DNA of 64,000 nt from Paenibacillus ginsengihumi DSM 21568. Lineage in GTDB: Bacteria > Bacillota > Bacilli > Paenibacillales > NBRC-103111. This document shows, piece after piece, positions 51,790 through 59,504 of the stretch. The number at the start of each line of letters is the position of its first letter. Within the stretch, counting starts at the first letter, position 1. Under the pieces are notes generated by a model. That model was not told where the DNA came from. It saw only the letters and a list, made by a program, of their open reading frames with translations, and did not search any database. The stretch is from NCBI RefSeq assembly GCF_000380965.1, contig NZ_KB905565.1, forward strand, positions 19,423 through 83,422. The letters run 5' to 3'. A program made the translations under genes and the position numbers.

Positions 51790-53295
51790 TCATTGTTTAT
51801 TTCTCAATATGGAGGCCTTTGCAAAAAAGTTTCGCAGTGAAGGGTACAGTTCATTGAATAATTGATACCGCTGTTCGTAGAAATCGCTTAGCTGCTGATC
51901 CGGCTCCACGTGATACAAGGTTTTCCCGAACCCGGGAATGCCCTCCTGCAGGCTGTCGACGAACCCGGCGGCATTGCCGGCCAGCAGGGCCGCACCGCAG
52001 GCCGCCGATTCGGATACCTCCTGCACTTGGATACTTTTGCCAAGCACCGTCGATTTGATCTGCGCCCAATGCTGGTTCTTGGCTCCTCCCCCGATTGACT
52101 TGAATTCGCTGTAAGGGAGCGCATAATTTTGCTCCATGATTTCGTAAATTTGCCGCAAGCCGTATGCGCACCCTTCAAAGATCGCTTGCAGCATATCAGC
52201 TTTCGTCGAGGTCAGGTCCAGCCCGATAAAGGTACCCCTGGCATGAATGTCCCAGATCGGGGTTCGTTCCCCAAACATGTAGGGGAGGAAAAACAATCCG
52301 TTAGCTCCGGGACGCGAACCTTGAACGAGTTCGTCCAAGGCCGCGTGGTTCCGTTGTTCGGCAGCGGTTAGGAACGTTTCCTTGAACCAGCGGATGGTGG
52401 AGCCGGGAGTGGACATAGCGCCATGCGACAGCCAGCGGTGCTTCAAGATGTGACACCGGTTCATGAAGCGGGCGTCGAACGATTGCGGATGATCGTTGCA
52501 GATGGTCAGCACATTCGACGTTCCGACCGATTCGAAGAGTTCTCCGGGCTTCAGCCCCAGCGCCAGGGTGGAGCAGGCCGTATCCGCTCCTCCGGCGACG
52601 ACCGGGACAGGACCGAGGGGGAGATCGCTGGAGGCGAGAAGCCTGCCCACGATCTCGCTGGAGCCTACCACTTCGGGTAACTTCCGTTCATCGATTCCAT
52701 ACAGGTCCGCCAGCTCCTGCGACCACCGGTATTGCGCTACATCGTACAAGGACGTATAGGAAGCCTGGGTCCAATCGAGCACGAACTCGCCGGTCAGCTT
52801 ATACAGGATGAACGAGGACAAATGCCCCCATTTGTGCGTATTGCGATACAGTTCGGGGCGTTGATTTTTGACCCACAATAAAGATGTCGCGGAGAACATC
52901 CCCGGCTCGATCCGATTTTTGGTGATCGCAAAGCGCTGCTCTTCGGGCACATGGTTCCGGATCCAATCGGCTTCCGCTATGCTTCGTTGGTCCATATACA
53001 TGATGCCGTTGCACAGCGGTCTCCCCGTTTCATCCATGAACACGGAGGCGTTGCAGAAGCAGGACAAGGAAATGGCCTCGATCTCTCCGCCGTGATCTCT
53101 TACTTGTCTGCACACTTTGGCTGCCAGCTTCTGAACAAGCTCCCAGATCAGCTCCAGATCGATCTCCACCCAACCCGGCCCGGGAAACAGGAGAGAATAC
53201 GGCTCATACTGTAACCACGCAAGCTGTCCTTCCCGATTTAGCGCGCCCACTTTAATCCCGCTGGTGCCTATATCAATTCCCATGACATGAGACAT
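51790..53295 (-). CDS. FGGY-family carbohydrate kinase
   Basis: A 501-residue sugar kinase, full length. The phosphate-1 motif is GIDIGTSGIKVGALN (about 6-20). The FGGY adenosine segment is SIGGGAKNQHWAQIKSTVLG (about 396-415), and DTACSTLALGLKPGELF is the family's ATP-site strand. Relatives phosphorylate xylulose, gluconate or related C5-C6 sugars. It follows the aldolase gene by 38 bases. With the dehydrogenase and aldolase it would carry a sugar or polyol from oxidation to phosphorylation and cleavage. Confidence 0.9.
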   Translation of the reverse strand: MSHVMGIDIGTSGIKVGALNREGQLAWLQYEPYSLLFPGPGWVEIDLELIWELVQKLAAKVCRQVRDHGGEIEAISLSCFCNASVFMDETGRPLCNGIMYMDQRSIAEADWIRNHVPEEQRFAITKNRIEPGMFSATSLLWVKNQRPELYRNTHKWGHLSSFILYKLTGEFVLDWTQASYTSLYDVAQYRWSQELADLYGIDERKLPEVVGSSEIVGRLLASSDLPLGPVPVVAGGADTACSTLALGLKPGELFESVGTSNVLTICNDHPQSFDARFMNRCHILKHRWLSHGAMSTPGSTIRWFKETFLTAAEQRNHAALDELVQGSRPGANGLFFLPYMFGERTPIWDIHARGTFIGLDLTSTKADMLQAIFEGCAYGLRQIYEIMEQNYALPYSEFKSIGGGAKNQHWAQIKSTVLGKSIQVQEVSESAACGAALLAGNAAGFVDSLQEGIPGFGKTLYHVEPDQQLSDFYEQRYQLFNELYPSLRNFFAKASILRNKQ

Positions 53296-53333
53296 ACGTT
53301 CCCCTCGCTTTCCCGCTTTGCGCCAAACCTGAA

Positions 53334-54143
53334 TTACCTTTGATTCAGCTCGTTATATAATTCGACCGCTTCCTTGACCGATCCGTTCCGGTGGATGACA
53401 TGATCCAACGCCTTGACGATCGCTGTCGGGTTGCTGTTGCTCCATACGAAGCGTCCGAACGTAATGCCGATGCCCCCGGCATCAATGACATCCTTGGCCA
53501 TTTGGAAATAATCTTCAATGCGGCTTCCGCTCTCTCCGCCTGCGACCACTACCTTGCAAGGCGTCGCTTCCACCACTTTGCGGAACGTGTCCGGGTTGCC
53601 GGTGTACTTCGTCTTGACGATATCTACGCCCAGCTCTGCGCCTGCCCTTACGGCATAGGCTACATGCTTCCAATGATCCTTTTCTTCGGAAGGAATCAGG
53701 TTGCCGCGCGGATAAATATGGGCGATCATCGGAATTCCGTGCTTCGCCGCTTGCCCCGAAATGAGCCCCAGGTTGCGAAGTTGTTCCGGCTGGTCGTCGC
53801 CCCCTACGATACAACCCATCGACACTGCATCGGCGCCGAGCCGAATGCCTTCTTCCACATCCGCTACCCACGTGTCATAATTCGGCTGCCATGGCGAGAA
53901 GGTGGAGCATTTCAGAATAAGCGCAGTTTTCCCGGCATGCTGCGGAAAGCACATTTCGGCTATGCCTTTGTGCATGGTCATCGCATCCGGCCCGCCGGCG
54001 ACGATCTCCGAGATTTTCCGGCCGATCGGCATTAATTCGTCAAAGATGCCTCTTGCCGTCGCCTGATCGACCGCTACCGCAAGCAGCCGGCCTGTTTCTT
54101 TATTGAGCAGTCGTTTCAATCGAATCTCTTTTCCTAATAACAT
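53334..54143 (-). CDS. class I aldolase (DhnA/LsrF-like)
   Basis: A 269-residue Schiff-base aldolase of the DeoC/FbaB (DhnA) group. Landmarks: RLLAVAVDQATARG (about 18-31), MIAHIYPRG, GVDIVKTKYTGNPDTF (Lys about 179, the Schiff-base candidate) and KVVVAGGESG with GGIGITFGRFVW, the phosphate-binding loops. It lies between dehydrogenase and kinase genes. It probably cleaves the phosphorylated sugar made by the kinase. Confidence 0.9.
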   Translation of the reverse strand: MLLGKEIRLKRLLNKETGRLLAVAVDQATARGIFDELMPIGRKISEIVAGGPDAMTMHKGIAEMCFPQHAGKTALILKCSTFSPWQPNYDTWVADVEEGIRLGADAVSMGCIVGGDDQPEQLRNLGLISGQAAKHGIPMIAHIYPRGNLIPSEEKDHWKHVAYAVRAGAELGVDIVKTKYTGNPDTFRKVVEATPCKVVVAGGESGSRIEDYFQMAKDVIDAGGIGITFGRFVWSNSNPTAIVKALDHVIHRNGSVKEAVELYNELNQR

Positions 54144-54198
54144 ATAGCATCCTCCTTGGAGTGTAAATTGGCTGGTAATCTTTTTTCAATTTGTCCGT

Positions 54199-55236
54199 TT
54201 ACATGTGAATGATCGATTTCATTCCTTTTCCGGTCTTTACATCCAAAATGGCTTCCTCGATCCGATCCAGCGTGTAACCCGGCGTAGTAAGAACTTCGGT
54301 GTTTATTTTTCCAGTTGCGATAAGGGACAAGGCCGTCAAGTAATCGTTGCGGGTCAAGGCGGTCGTTCCGGTTACCTGTACTTCCTGGTAATGAATCACA
54401 TTCGGATCGATTTCGCATTTCACCCCTTTGGGGAAGCCGGCGAACAGGTTGATGGTGCCTCCTTTGCGCAGCAGCCCGATGCATTCCTGTACGATGGACG
54501 GTACGCCAATCGCCATGATGACCACATCCGCGCCAAGCCCGTTCGTCTCCTGCATGATGACATCATGCAGCGATTGTCTCAGCGGGTTCACGACAATGTC
54601 GGCTCCTGCTGTCAAAGCGCGCTCCAACCGATGCTCGACCGGTTCGCTGAGGATCACCTTGCGCGCCCCCGAAATTTTGGCCAGTTGAACGTGCATGAGT
54701 CCGATGGGGCCTCCGCCGATGACGACGACAGTGTCGTTCATGCGCACATTGGCCTTGCGATGTCCGTTGATGCAGCAGGCTAAAGGCTCGGCTACGACGG
54801 CCTGCTCAAAAGGAACGTGATCGGGCAGTTTCACCAGGTTGCCTGCTTCCAGCGCAATCTGCGGAATTTTGACATATTCCGCAAAGCCTCCGTCGAACTC
54901 GTATCCGATGGCCTTGCGGTTGGCGCATGCATTTTCCCGCCCGTTCAAGCAATAATGACACTTAAGGCAAGGAATGACGGGCATAATGCCTACCCGGTCT
55001 CCCTTGGCAAACCCGGCGACCTGGCTTCCGACCTGTTCGACAACGCCCACCATTTCATGACCGATGATGGAATCGGGGCGAACTCCCTTCGTTTTCTCGC
55101 CGTTAAAAATGCGTACGTCGGTACCGCAAACCCCGCTGACCCGGATGCGAACGAGTACCTCAAACTCGCTGATTTGCGGTACGGCCACGTCCTGTACGGA
55201 AATTTTTTTCGGTTCATGTAAAATAGCTGCCTTCAT
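54199..55236 (-). CDS. zinc-dependent alcohol/polyol dehydrogenase (MDR)
   Basis: A 345-residue medium-chain dehydrogenase. Catalytic zinc ligands are SGVCGTDVR (Cys about 38) and IGHEMVG (His, Glu). The structural zinc site has CLKCHYCLNGRENAC (four Cys). The Rossmann motif is VVVIGGGPIGLMHVQLA. Close relatives are sorbitol, threonine and galactitol dehydrogenases. ATG 55236 follows GAGGAGAG; the longer frame to 55314 covers the cre site. It is the first gene of the operon. Confidence 0.92.
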   Translation of the reverse strand: MKAAILHEPKKISVQDVAVPQISEFEVLVRIRVSGVCGTDVRIFNGEKTKGVRPDSIIGHEMVGVVEQVGSQVAGFAKGDRVGIMPVIPCLKCHYCLNGRENACANRKAIGYEFDGGFAEYVKIPQIALEAGNLVKLPDHVPFEQAVVAEPLACCINGHRKANVRMNDTVVVIGGGPIGLMHVQLAKISGARKVILSEPVEHRLERALTAGADIVVNPLRQSLHDVIMQETNGLGADVVIMAIGVPSIVQECIGLLRKGGTINLFAGFPKGVKCEIDPNVIHYQEVQVTGTTALTRNDYLTALSLIATGKINTEVLTTPGYTLDRIEEAILDVKTGKGMKSIIHM

Positions 55237-55299
55237 GCTGATCGTTCTCTCCTCGTCTTCAGAAATTGAGCGGTACCCGCGTTGTTTCCTCCTCCGAAC

Positions 55300-55313
55300 A
55301 GGAAGCGCTTGCA
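55300..55313 (-). promoter_or_regulatory. CcpA (cre) site upstream of the dehydrogenase operon
   Basis: On the minus strand TGCAAGCGCTTCCT matches cre (TGWAARCGYTWNCW) at 13 of 14 positions. It lies between the likely promoter and the dehydrogenase start, where it would act as a roadblock. Confidence 0.6.
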
Positions 55314-55395
55314 ATACGGACGGATGATTCGCTCAGGCGGGGCGCTTCTCGTCATATTCGAATGCAGCCTCCTTTCACCTTGATTATATCTATCC

Positions 55396-55444
55396 TGAAG
55401 ATAAACTTCAAGTAATATTTTATTTTTTCTGAAGTATTTCTTCT
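55396..55444. promoter_or_regulatory. pair of TGAAG-N5-CTTCA operators
   Basis: TGAAGATAAACTTCA (55396-55410) is a perfect dyad; TGAAGTATTTCTTCT (55430-55444) has one mismatch. They start 34 bases apart in the space between the dehydrogenase operon and the divergent rpiR gene. The RpiR-family protein is the obvious candidate to bind them. Confidence 0.6.
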
Positions 55445-55459
55445 AAAAAGATATAAGAA

Positions 55460-55488
55460 TTGCTAGTTTCAGCTTATCGGTGTAATAT
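55460..55488 (+). promoter_or_regulatory. candidate promoter of the rpiR gene
   Basis: TTGCTA (55460-55465), a 17-base spacer and TAATAT (55483-55488); both boxes are 4 of 6. Confidence 0.45.
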
Positions 55489-55551
55489 GAACTTAGTGCT
55501 GCCAAATCCCTAGAAAATCGAGATTTTTTCAGGAATAGAGAAGGAGTTTGC

Positions 55552-56406
55552 ATGATTACTCAAAGAGCCTCTTACATTGCCAGAATAGAAGCGACGCAGC
55601 AGTATTTTACCGATACTGAGAAGAAAATTGCCGAATTTCTGTTATCCAAACCTGACGAGATTATTCGGTTATCGATTACGGAGCTGTCCGAAAAAACGAC
55701 GAGCAGCGATTCTTCCATCATTCGCTTTTGCCGCAAGATCGGTTATAAAGGGTATCAGGAAATGAAAATCGATGTTGCGCGAAGCTTGTCGACTCCGACA
55801 AAGCAGCTGCACGAGGATATTAACGACGAGGATTCGATCGGAGCGATCAAGGAAAAAATATTTACCGCCGCGTCTTCCACCATTCTCGACACGCTGCAAA
55901 TATTGGATGACCAGCAGCTCCAGGGAGCCATTGATGCGCTGAAGAAGGCCAGACGCATCATGATCGTAGGAAATGGCGCTTCGGGGATGGTAGCGCTTGA
56001 TGCGCATCATAAATTTCTGAAAATCGGCATTCCCGTCATTTCTTATCTGGACAACCATATGCAATTGATGGGCGCGAGCATGCTTTCGCAAGACGATGTG
56101 ATGATCGCCATCTCGCATTCCGGAACGAACAAGGATATTCTTTCGGCCATCTCGCTTTGTAAGGAGAGGAAGACTACGGTTATTGCGATCACCAACTTTT
56201 CGAAATCGCCTTTAACGAAGCAGGCCGATTTCAGCTTGTTCACTTTTTCCAAGGAGACCCGCTTCCGGACGGACGCCACCGCTTCCCGGATTGCCCAGCT
56301 GACGATCATCGATGTGCTCGTAACCGGGGTTGCCTTAACGGATCAAGATTATTATTTGGATAATTTTCAGCGTACCCGCGAAGCGACAACTCACAAACGA
56401 TTTTGA
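55552..56406 (+). CDS. MurR/RpiR family transcriptional regulator
   Basis: A 284-residue regulator. The N-terminal HTH_6 (about 1-77) has FTDTEKKIAEFLLSKPDEII and TTSSDSSIIRFCRKIGYKGY. The C-terminal SIS sugar-phosphate domain (about 125-260) has RRIMIVGNGASGMVALDAHH and DDVMIAISHSGTNKDILSAI. GAGAAGGAGTTTGC precedes the ATG. It is divergent from the dehydrogenase-aldolase-kinase operon and likely controls it in response to a phosphosugar. Confidence 0.92.
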   Translation: MITQRASYIARIEATQQYFTDTEKKIAEFLLSKPDEIIRLSITELSEKTTSSDSSIIRFCRKIGYKGYQEMKIDVARSLSTPTKQLHEDINDEDSIGAIKEKIFTAASSTILDTLQILDDQQLQGAIDALKKARRIMIVGNGASGMVALDAHHKFLKIGIPVISYLDNHMQLMGASMLSQDDVMIAISHSGTNKDILSAISLCKERKTTVIAITNFSKSPLTKQADFSLFTFSKETRFRTDATASRIAQLTIIDVLVTGVALTDQDYYLDNFQRTREATTHKRF

Positions 56407-56415
56407 CCGGCGCGA

Positions 56416-56446
56416 AAGGACCTGGCCAATCGGCCAGGTCTTTTAC
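56416..56446. terminator. intrinsic terminator between rpiR and ku
   Basis: GACCTGGCC (56419-56427), loop AATC, GGCCAGGTC (56432-56440), then TTTTACT. The left side has AAAGG, so it can serve both converging genes. Confidence 0.88.
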
Positions 56447-56474
56447 TATGCCCGGCCGCAGCCTGGACAAGGCT

Positions 56475-57362
56475 TTAGCCGCCGACGTTCTCCTTTTTCG
56501 ACTTGCTTTTTCTTTTGCCTGTCGGCTTGTCTTCCGGATCTGCCGCTAATTTCCCCTTCGCCGTTTTGGCTTCGGCTTTTCCGGTGTCGGCTGCGGGCTT
56601 GGACGCCTCGAGGCTGGCCTGGAGCGCCGCCATCAGGTCGATGACGTTCGATTTTTGCGGCTCCGGCGCTACGCGGATTTGCTTGCCGGATACTTTCTGC
56701 TCGATCGCCTCCAGCACGGCCGAGCGGTAGTCGTCCTTGTATTTCTCCGGCTCGAACGGCGTGCTGAGCTGCTCGATCAGCATTTTGGCCATATCCAGCT
56801 CCTTGTCGTTCACCTTCGCCGTTTCGGGAAGATTGGGCACCTGATCGACGGAGCGGATTTCGTCCGGATAGAAGATCGTCTCCATGGCGATGCACCGGTC
56901 GATGATGCGAATCGCCGCCAGACTGCTTTTGGAGCGGATCGATACTTTGGCGATGCCGATTTTGCCGGTCTGCCGCATCGCCTCGAGCAGCAGGCTGTAG
57001 GCGTTGGCCCCGGTTTCGCTCGGGGCCAGGTAGTACGTTTTTTGGAAAAACACCGGATCGATATCCTCCAGCTTGACGAAGTCTAGAATTTTAATTTCCT
57101 TCGTCACCTCGCCTGTCAGCTGTTCCAGCTCATCCTTGTCGAACACGACGAACGCTCCCGGCTCGTATTCGTAGCCGCGCACGATTTCCTCGTTCGCCAC
57201 TTCGCGGTCGCATGTTAGGCATTTGCGGACGAAATTGATGGGCGTGCTGCATTCCTTATGGATCATGCGCATGGAGATGTTTTTGTCTTCTGTGGCAGAG
57301 AACATTTTGACAGGTACGTGCACGAGGCCGAAGCTGATCGCGCCTTTCCATACCGTGTGCAT
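56475..57362 (-). CDS. ku: Ku protein, non-homologous end joining
   Basis: A 295-residue bacterial Ku. The core starts MHTVWKGAISFGLVHVPVKM and has the usual CSTPINFVRKCLTCDREV (paired Cys) and the DNA-ring segments to about 255. The C-terminal 45 residues are lysine-rich (DKPTGKRKSKSKKENVGG), a tail that adds DNA contacts. ATG 57362 with GAGGAGGG is chosen; the frame to 57377 adds five residues. The gene is preceded by tandem hairpin repeats. It should bind broken DNA ends and recruit the LigD polymerase and ligase encoded at 48510 and 49572. Confidence 0.95.
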   Translation of the reverse strand: MHTVWKGAISFGLVHVPVKMFSATEDKNISMRMIHKECSTPINFVRKCLTCDREVANEEIVRGYEYEPGAFVVFDKDELEQLTGEVTKEIKILDFVKLEDIDPVFFQKTYYLAPSETGANAYSLLLEAMRQTGKIGIAKVSIRSKSSLAAIRIIDRCIAMETIFYPDEIRSVDQVPNLPETAKVNDKELDMAKMLIEQLSTPFEPEKYKDDYRSAVLEAIEQKVSGKQIRVAPEPQKSNVIDLMAALQASLEASKPAADTGKAEAKTAKGKLAADPEDKPTGKRKSKSKKENVGG

Positions 57363-57369
57363 AGAATCC

Positions 57370-57535
57370 CTCCTCAAGGCTTTCCGTCAGGAAAGCCGGC
57401 ATCGAAAGCCTAAGCTAGGCTTTCCGTCAGGAAAGCCGGCATCGAAAGCCTAAAAGCATAAGCTGGGCATCCCTTCAGGAAAGCTGGCATCGAAAGCCTA
57501 AGCCGAGATTTCCATTAGATAAGCTGGCATTCATG
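57370..57535. repeat. tandem hairpin repeats upstream of ku
   Basis: About 3.5 copies of a 40-48-base unit, AGGCTTTCCGTCAGGAAAGC followed by CGGCATCGAAAGCCTAAG. The first copies (about 57376 and 57417) contain the perfect hairpin GGCTTTCC-GTCA-GGAAAGCC. Later ones (57465, 57505) decay. The array ends in the ribosome-binding site of ku. Confidence 0.85.
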
Positions 57536-57782
57536 AGCATTGCCCGGTTTCCGAAGGAAAACCGATATCTTAAGCGTAATGCAGCAATTGGTCCGACAGA
57601 TCTGACGTCGTTTACTCGGTTAGTATGCCTCGGACAAGCCCAGGAATGCATCGTGCCCTTTGCATGCGGACGGCCGGCGTCCCGCCCGCAATGCGTCACA
57701 GCGTTTCAATCGTGCCCCGTGCATGAGGATGGCCTGGAGCGGGCAATATACCCTTTGATGCGATGACAGAAAGGATGATGAT
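57536..57782. other. intergenic stretch between ku and the spore-protein pair
   Basis: No firm gene. A plus-strand frame (57533-57766) starts in the degraded repeat and has no ribosome-binding site. Promoters for ku and for the 57783 gene must lie here but no clear boxes were seen. Confidence 0.4.
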
Positions 57783-57986
57783 TTGGTGAGCGATGCGAAC
57801 ACATCCGGCGGCGCCCCGAACTCCGATCTGCCCCATGAAGGCCGGGACGATTATTTTATGGATATCGACCGTATGGTTAACGAAGGGCTTGGGGGCGGAT
57901 ACGTCACTCCCCACAACGGTCTGATCGGCGATTCGACGACCGATACCATGAACGCACCGGATTCGGTTGCAGGCGGAGGTGAATGA
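57783..57986 (+). CDS. small hydrophilic protein upstream of sspH
   Basis: About 67 residues from TTG 57783 (AAGGA at 7 bases); GTG 57786 is the alternative. The sequence is acidic and rich in Gly, Asp and Asn (DANTSGGAPNSDLPHEGRDD; DIDRMVNEGLGGGYVTPHNG), without Cys or TM helix, as in many small spore or biofilm proteins. Its stop lies 4 bases before the sspH start, and the sspH ribosome-binding site is inside its last codons, so the two are translated together. I do not recognise a family; a role in spores is inferred from the neighbour. Confidence 0.65.
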   Translation: MVSDANTSGGAPNSDLPHEGRDDYFMDIDRMVNEGLGGGYVTPHNGLIGDSTTDTMNAPDSVAGGGE

Positions 57987-57990
57987 CATC

Positions 57991-58173
57991 ATGAATGCCG
58001 ACCGCGCTCAGGCGATTATCGAATCCACGCAAAAAATCAACGTGCACCTGGACGGAATACCCGTATGGATCGACAATGTGGATCGCCAGAACCATACCGC
58101 TACAGTACACGCCGAGAACCGGCCGAACGATACGCGCGTCGTTCCGGTCGAACGATTGATCGAGTCCGAATAG
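57991..58173 (+). CDS. sspH: H-type small acid-soluble spore protein
   Basis: A 60-residue protein that follows the SspH pattern: MNADRAQAIIEST, then a strand LDGIPVWIDNVDRQNHTATV and a C-terminal RVVPVERLIE. The length is right for the family. GGAGGTGA at 9 bases fixes ATG 57991; an upstream in-frame start at 57967 is ignored. SspH-type proteins are minor SASPs made in the forespore under sigma-G. The gene ends before a good terminator. Confidence 0.9.
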   Translation: MNADRAQAIIESTQKINVHLDGIPVWIDNVDRQNHTATVHAENRPNDTRVVPVERLIESE

Positions 58174-58192
58174 CAATTCCGCCGCTTAAACG

Positions 58193-58240
58193 CGAGACTT
58201 TCCGTCGATTCTGATAATGAACGCCGGGAAGTCTTTTTTT
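58193..58240 (+). terminator. intrinsic terminator after sspH
   Basis: AGACTTTCCG (from 58195) pairs with CGGGAAGTCT, followed by TTTTTTTG. Confidence 0.85.
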
Positions 58241-58371
58241 GTTTTGCGAATGGCGGGCGATGCAGAGGGCGTTCAAAAAATAAGCTGCGCGTTGTTGCCC
58301 ATGCTCCCGGGGAGGGCTATAATAATGGTCAAAACGCTAGCGCGGAAATTCGACGTTCGGGGGCGTCCGCA

Positions 58372-59394
58372 TTGAATCTCGATGAATTTTCTTTAATCCG
58401 GCTCTTGACAGAACGCAATCCGCACGATGCGCCCGTTCGGCAAGACGGCGTGATTACCGGCATCGGGGACGACGCGGCGGTTATCGAGCCTAAGGGCGGC
58501 ATGCAGCTGGTCCTTACGTGCGATACAATGACGGAGGAGATTCATTTTAAAACCGTCACGATGCGCGAATACGACATCGGTTACAAAGCGATGGCTGCCG
58601 CGACCAGCGACATCGCCGCCATGGGAGGCATGCCCCGGTATGCGCTTGTCGCTTTATCGATTCCCAAGCATACGCCGGTTGAAGGGATACGCGCCCTATA
58701 CGACGGGCTTCGGGCATGCGCAGACCGCCACGGCATCGAGATCGTCGGCGGGGATACGACCTCCTCGGCAGGCGGCCGAACAGTATCGGTTACCGTTATC
58801 GGGGAAGTGGAAGCTGGCCATGCGCTGCTACGCTCGGCCGCGCGGCCGGGCGATGTCGTATTCGTCACGGGGCATCCGGGCATGTCGGCGGCCGGGCTCG
58901 CTATGCTGCTGGAGCGCAACGTGCCGGCAAGCGAGTGGCATTGCGCATCGGGCTGGGAAGCTGCGCTCGTGCAGGCTCATTGCCGGCCGGAGCCGCAAAT
59001 TGCGGCGGGCCGTCTGCTGCTGGCGGCCGGCTGCCGCGCGCTTAACGATGTTAGCGACGGCGTGGCGAGCGAGGCGTGGGAGATCGCGGAAGCTTCCGGT
59101 ATCGGCATCGAGCTGCTGGAAGGAGCATTGCCGGTGCATGAAGCGGTTGCGAATTGGGCCATGGCTCAAGGCAAAAATCCGCTGGATTATGTGCTGTACG
59201 GCGGCGAAGATTATCAATTGATCGGCACGCTGCCGCCGTCCGCCGCTGCCGCCGTGCAGAGCAAGCTGCAGGATGCAGGTATCGCGTTTCACTTGATCGG
59301 AACGGTCACTCCGCAGCATCGCGAGGTCAGGCTGATCGGATCGGACGGAAGCCGCCGAGTTCTCGAGAAGGGCGGGTACAATCATTTTCGTTAG
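58372..59394 (+). CDS. thiL: thiamine-monophosphate kinase
   Basis: A 340-residue ThiL. Motifs in order: GIGDDAAVIEP (about 24-34), LTCDTMTEEIHF, GYKAMAAATSDIAAMGG, VGGDTTSS and LYGGEDYQL. It turns TMP into the cofactor TPP with ATP. The start is TTG 58372; the ribosome-binding site is only a G-run (CGGGGGCG). The TAG stop (59392-59394) is the first triplet of a TAGACGCC-family repeat, which then runs to the tsaE ribosome-binding site. ThiL ahead of tsaE is the usual order in Bacillales. Confidence 0.93.
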   Translation: MNLDEFSLIRLLTERNPHDAPVRQDGVITGIGDDAAVIEPKGGMQLVLTCDTMTEEIHFKTVTMREYDIGYKAMAAATSDIAAMGGMPRYALVALSIPKHTPVEGIRALYDGLRACADRHGIEIVGGDTTSSAGGRTVSVTVIGEVEAGHALLRSAARPGDVVFVTGHPGMSAAGLAMLLERNVPASEWHCASGWEAALVQAHCRPEPQIAAGRLLLAAGCRALNDVSDGVASEAWEIAEASGIGIELLEGALPVHEAVANWAMAQGKNPLDYVLYGGEDYQLIGTLPPSAAAAVQSKLQDAGIAFHLIGTVTPQHREVRLIGSDGSRRVLEKGGYNHFR

Positions 59395-59482
59395 ACGACT
59401 GTGACGAGCGAGCCCTTCGTCCATCGACGTCGCCTGCGGTGTTGAAATGTTTGCCCCGGGGAACCGCCAAATTTTCAAGAAA
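59392..59482 (+). repeat. TAGACGCC-family repeat filling the thiL-tsaE gap
   Basis: TAGACGACTGTGACGAGCG begins at the thiL stop codon. A decayed first hairpin (TGACGA...TCGTCCA), CGCC-TGC-GGTG and the hairpin TTGAAATGTTTGCCCCGG...CCGCCAAATTTTCAAGA follow. It ends 6 bases before AAAAGGAG of tsaE. The whole gap is repeat. Confidence 0.88.
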
Positions 59483-59504
59483 GTCAAAAGGAGCGGGTGC
59501 CAGT

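Noticed and set aside
57370..57535. CRISPR-like look of the tandem units at ku
   Set aside because: Units are adjacent and nearly identical throughout, with no unique spacers between them; a simple tandem duplication explains them.
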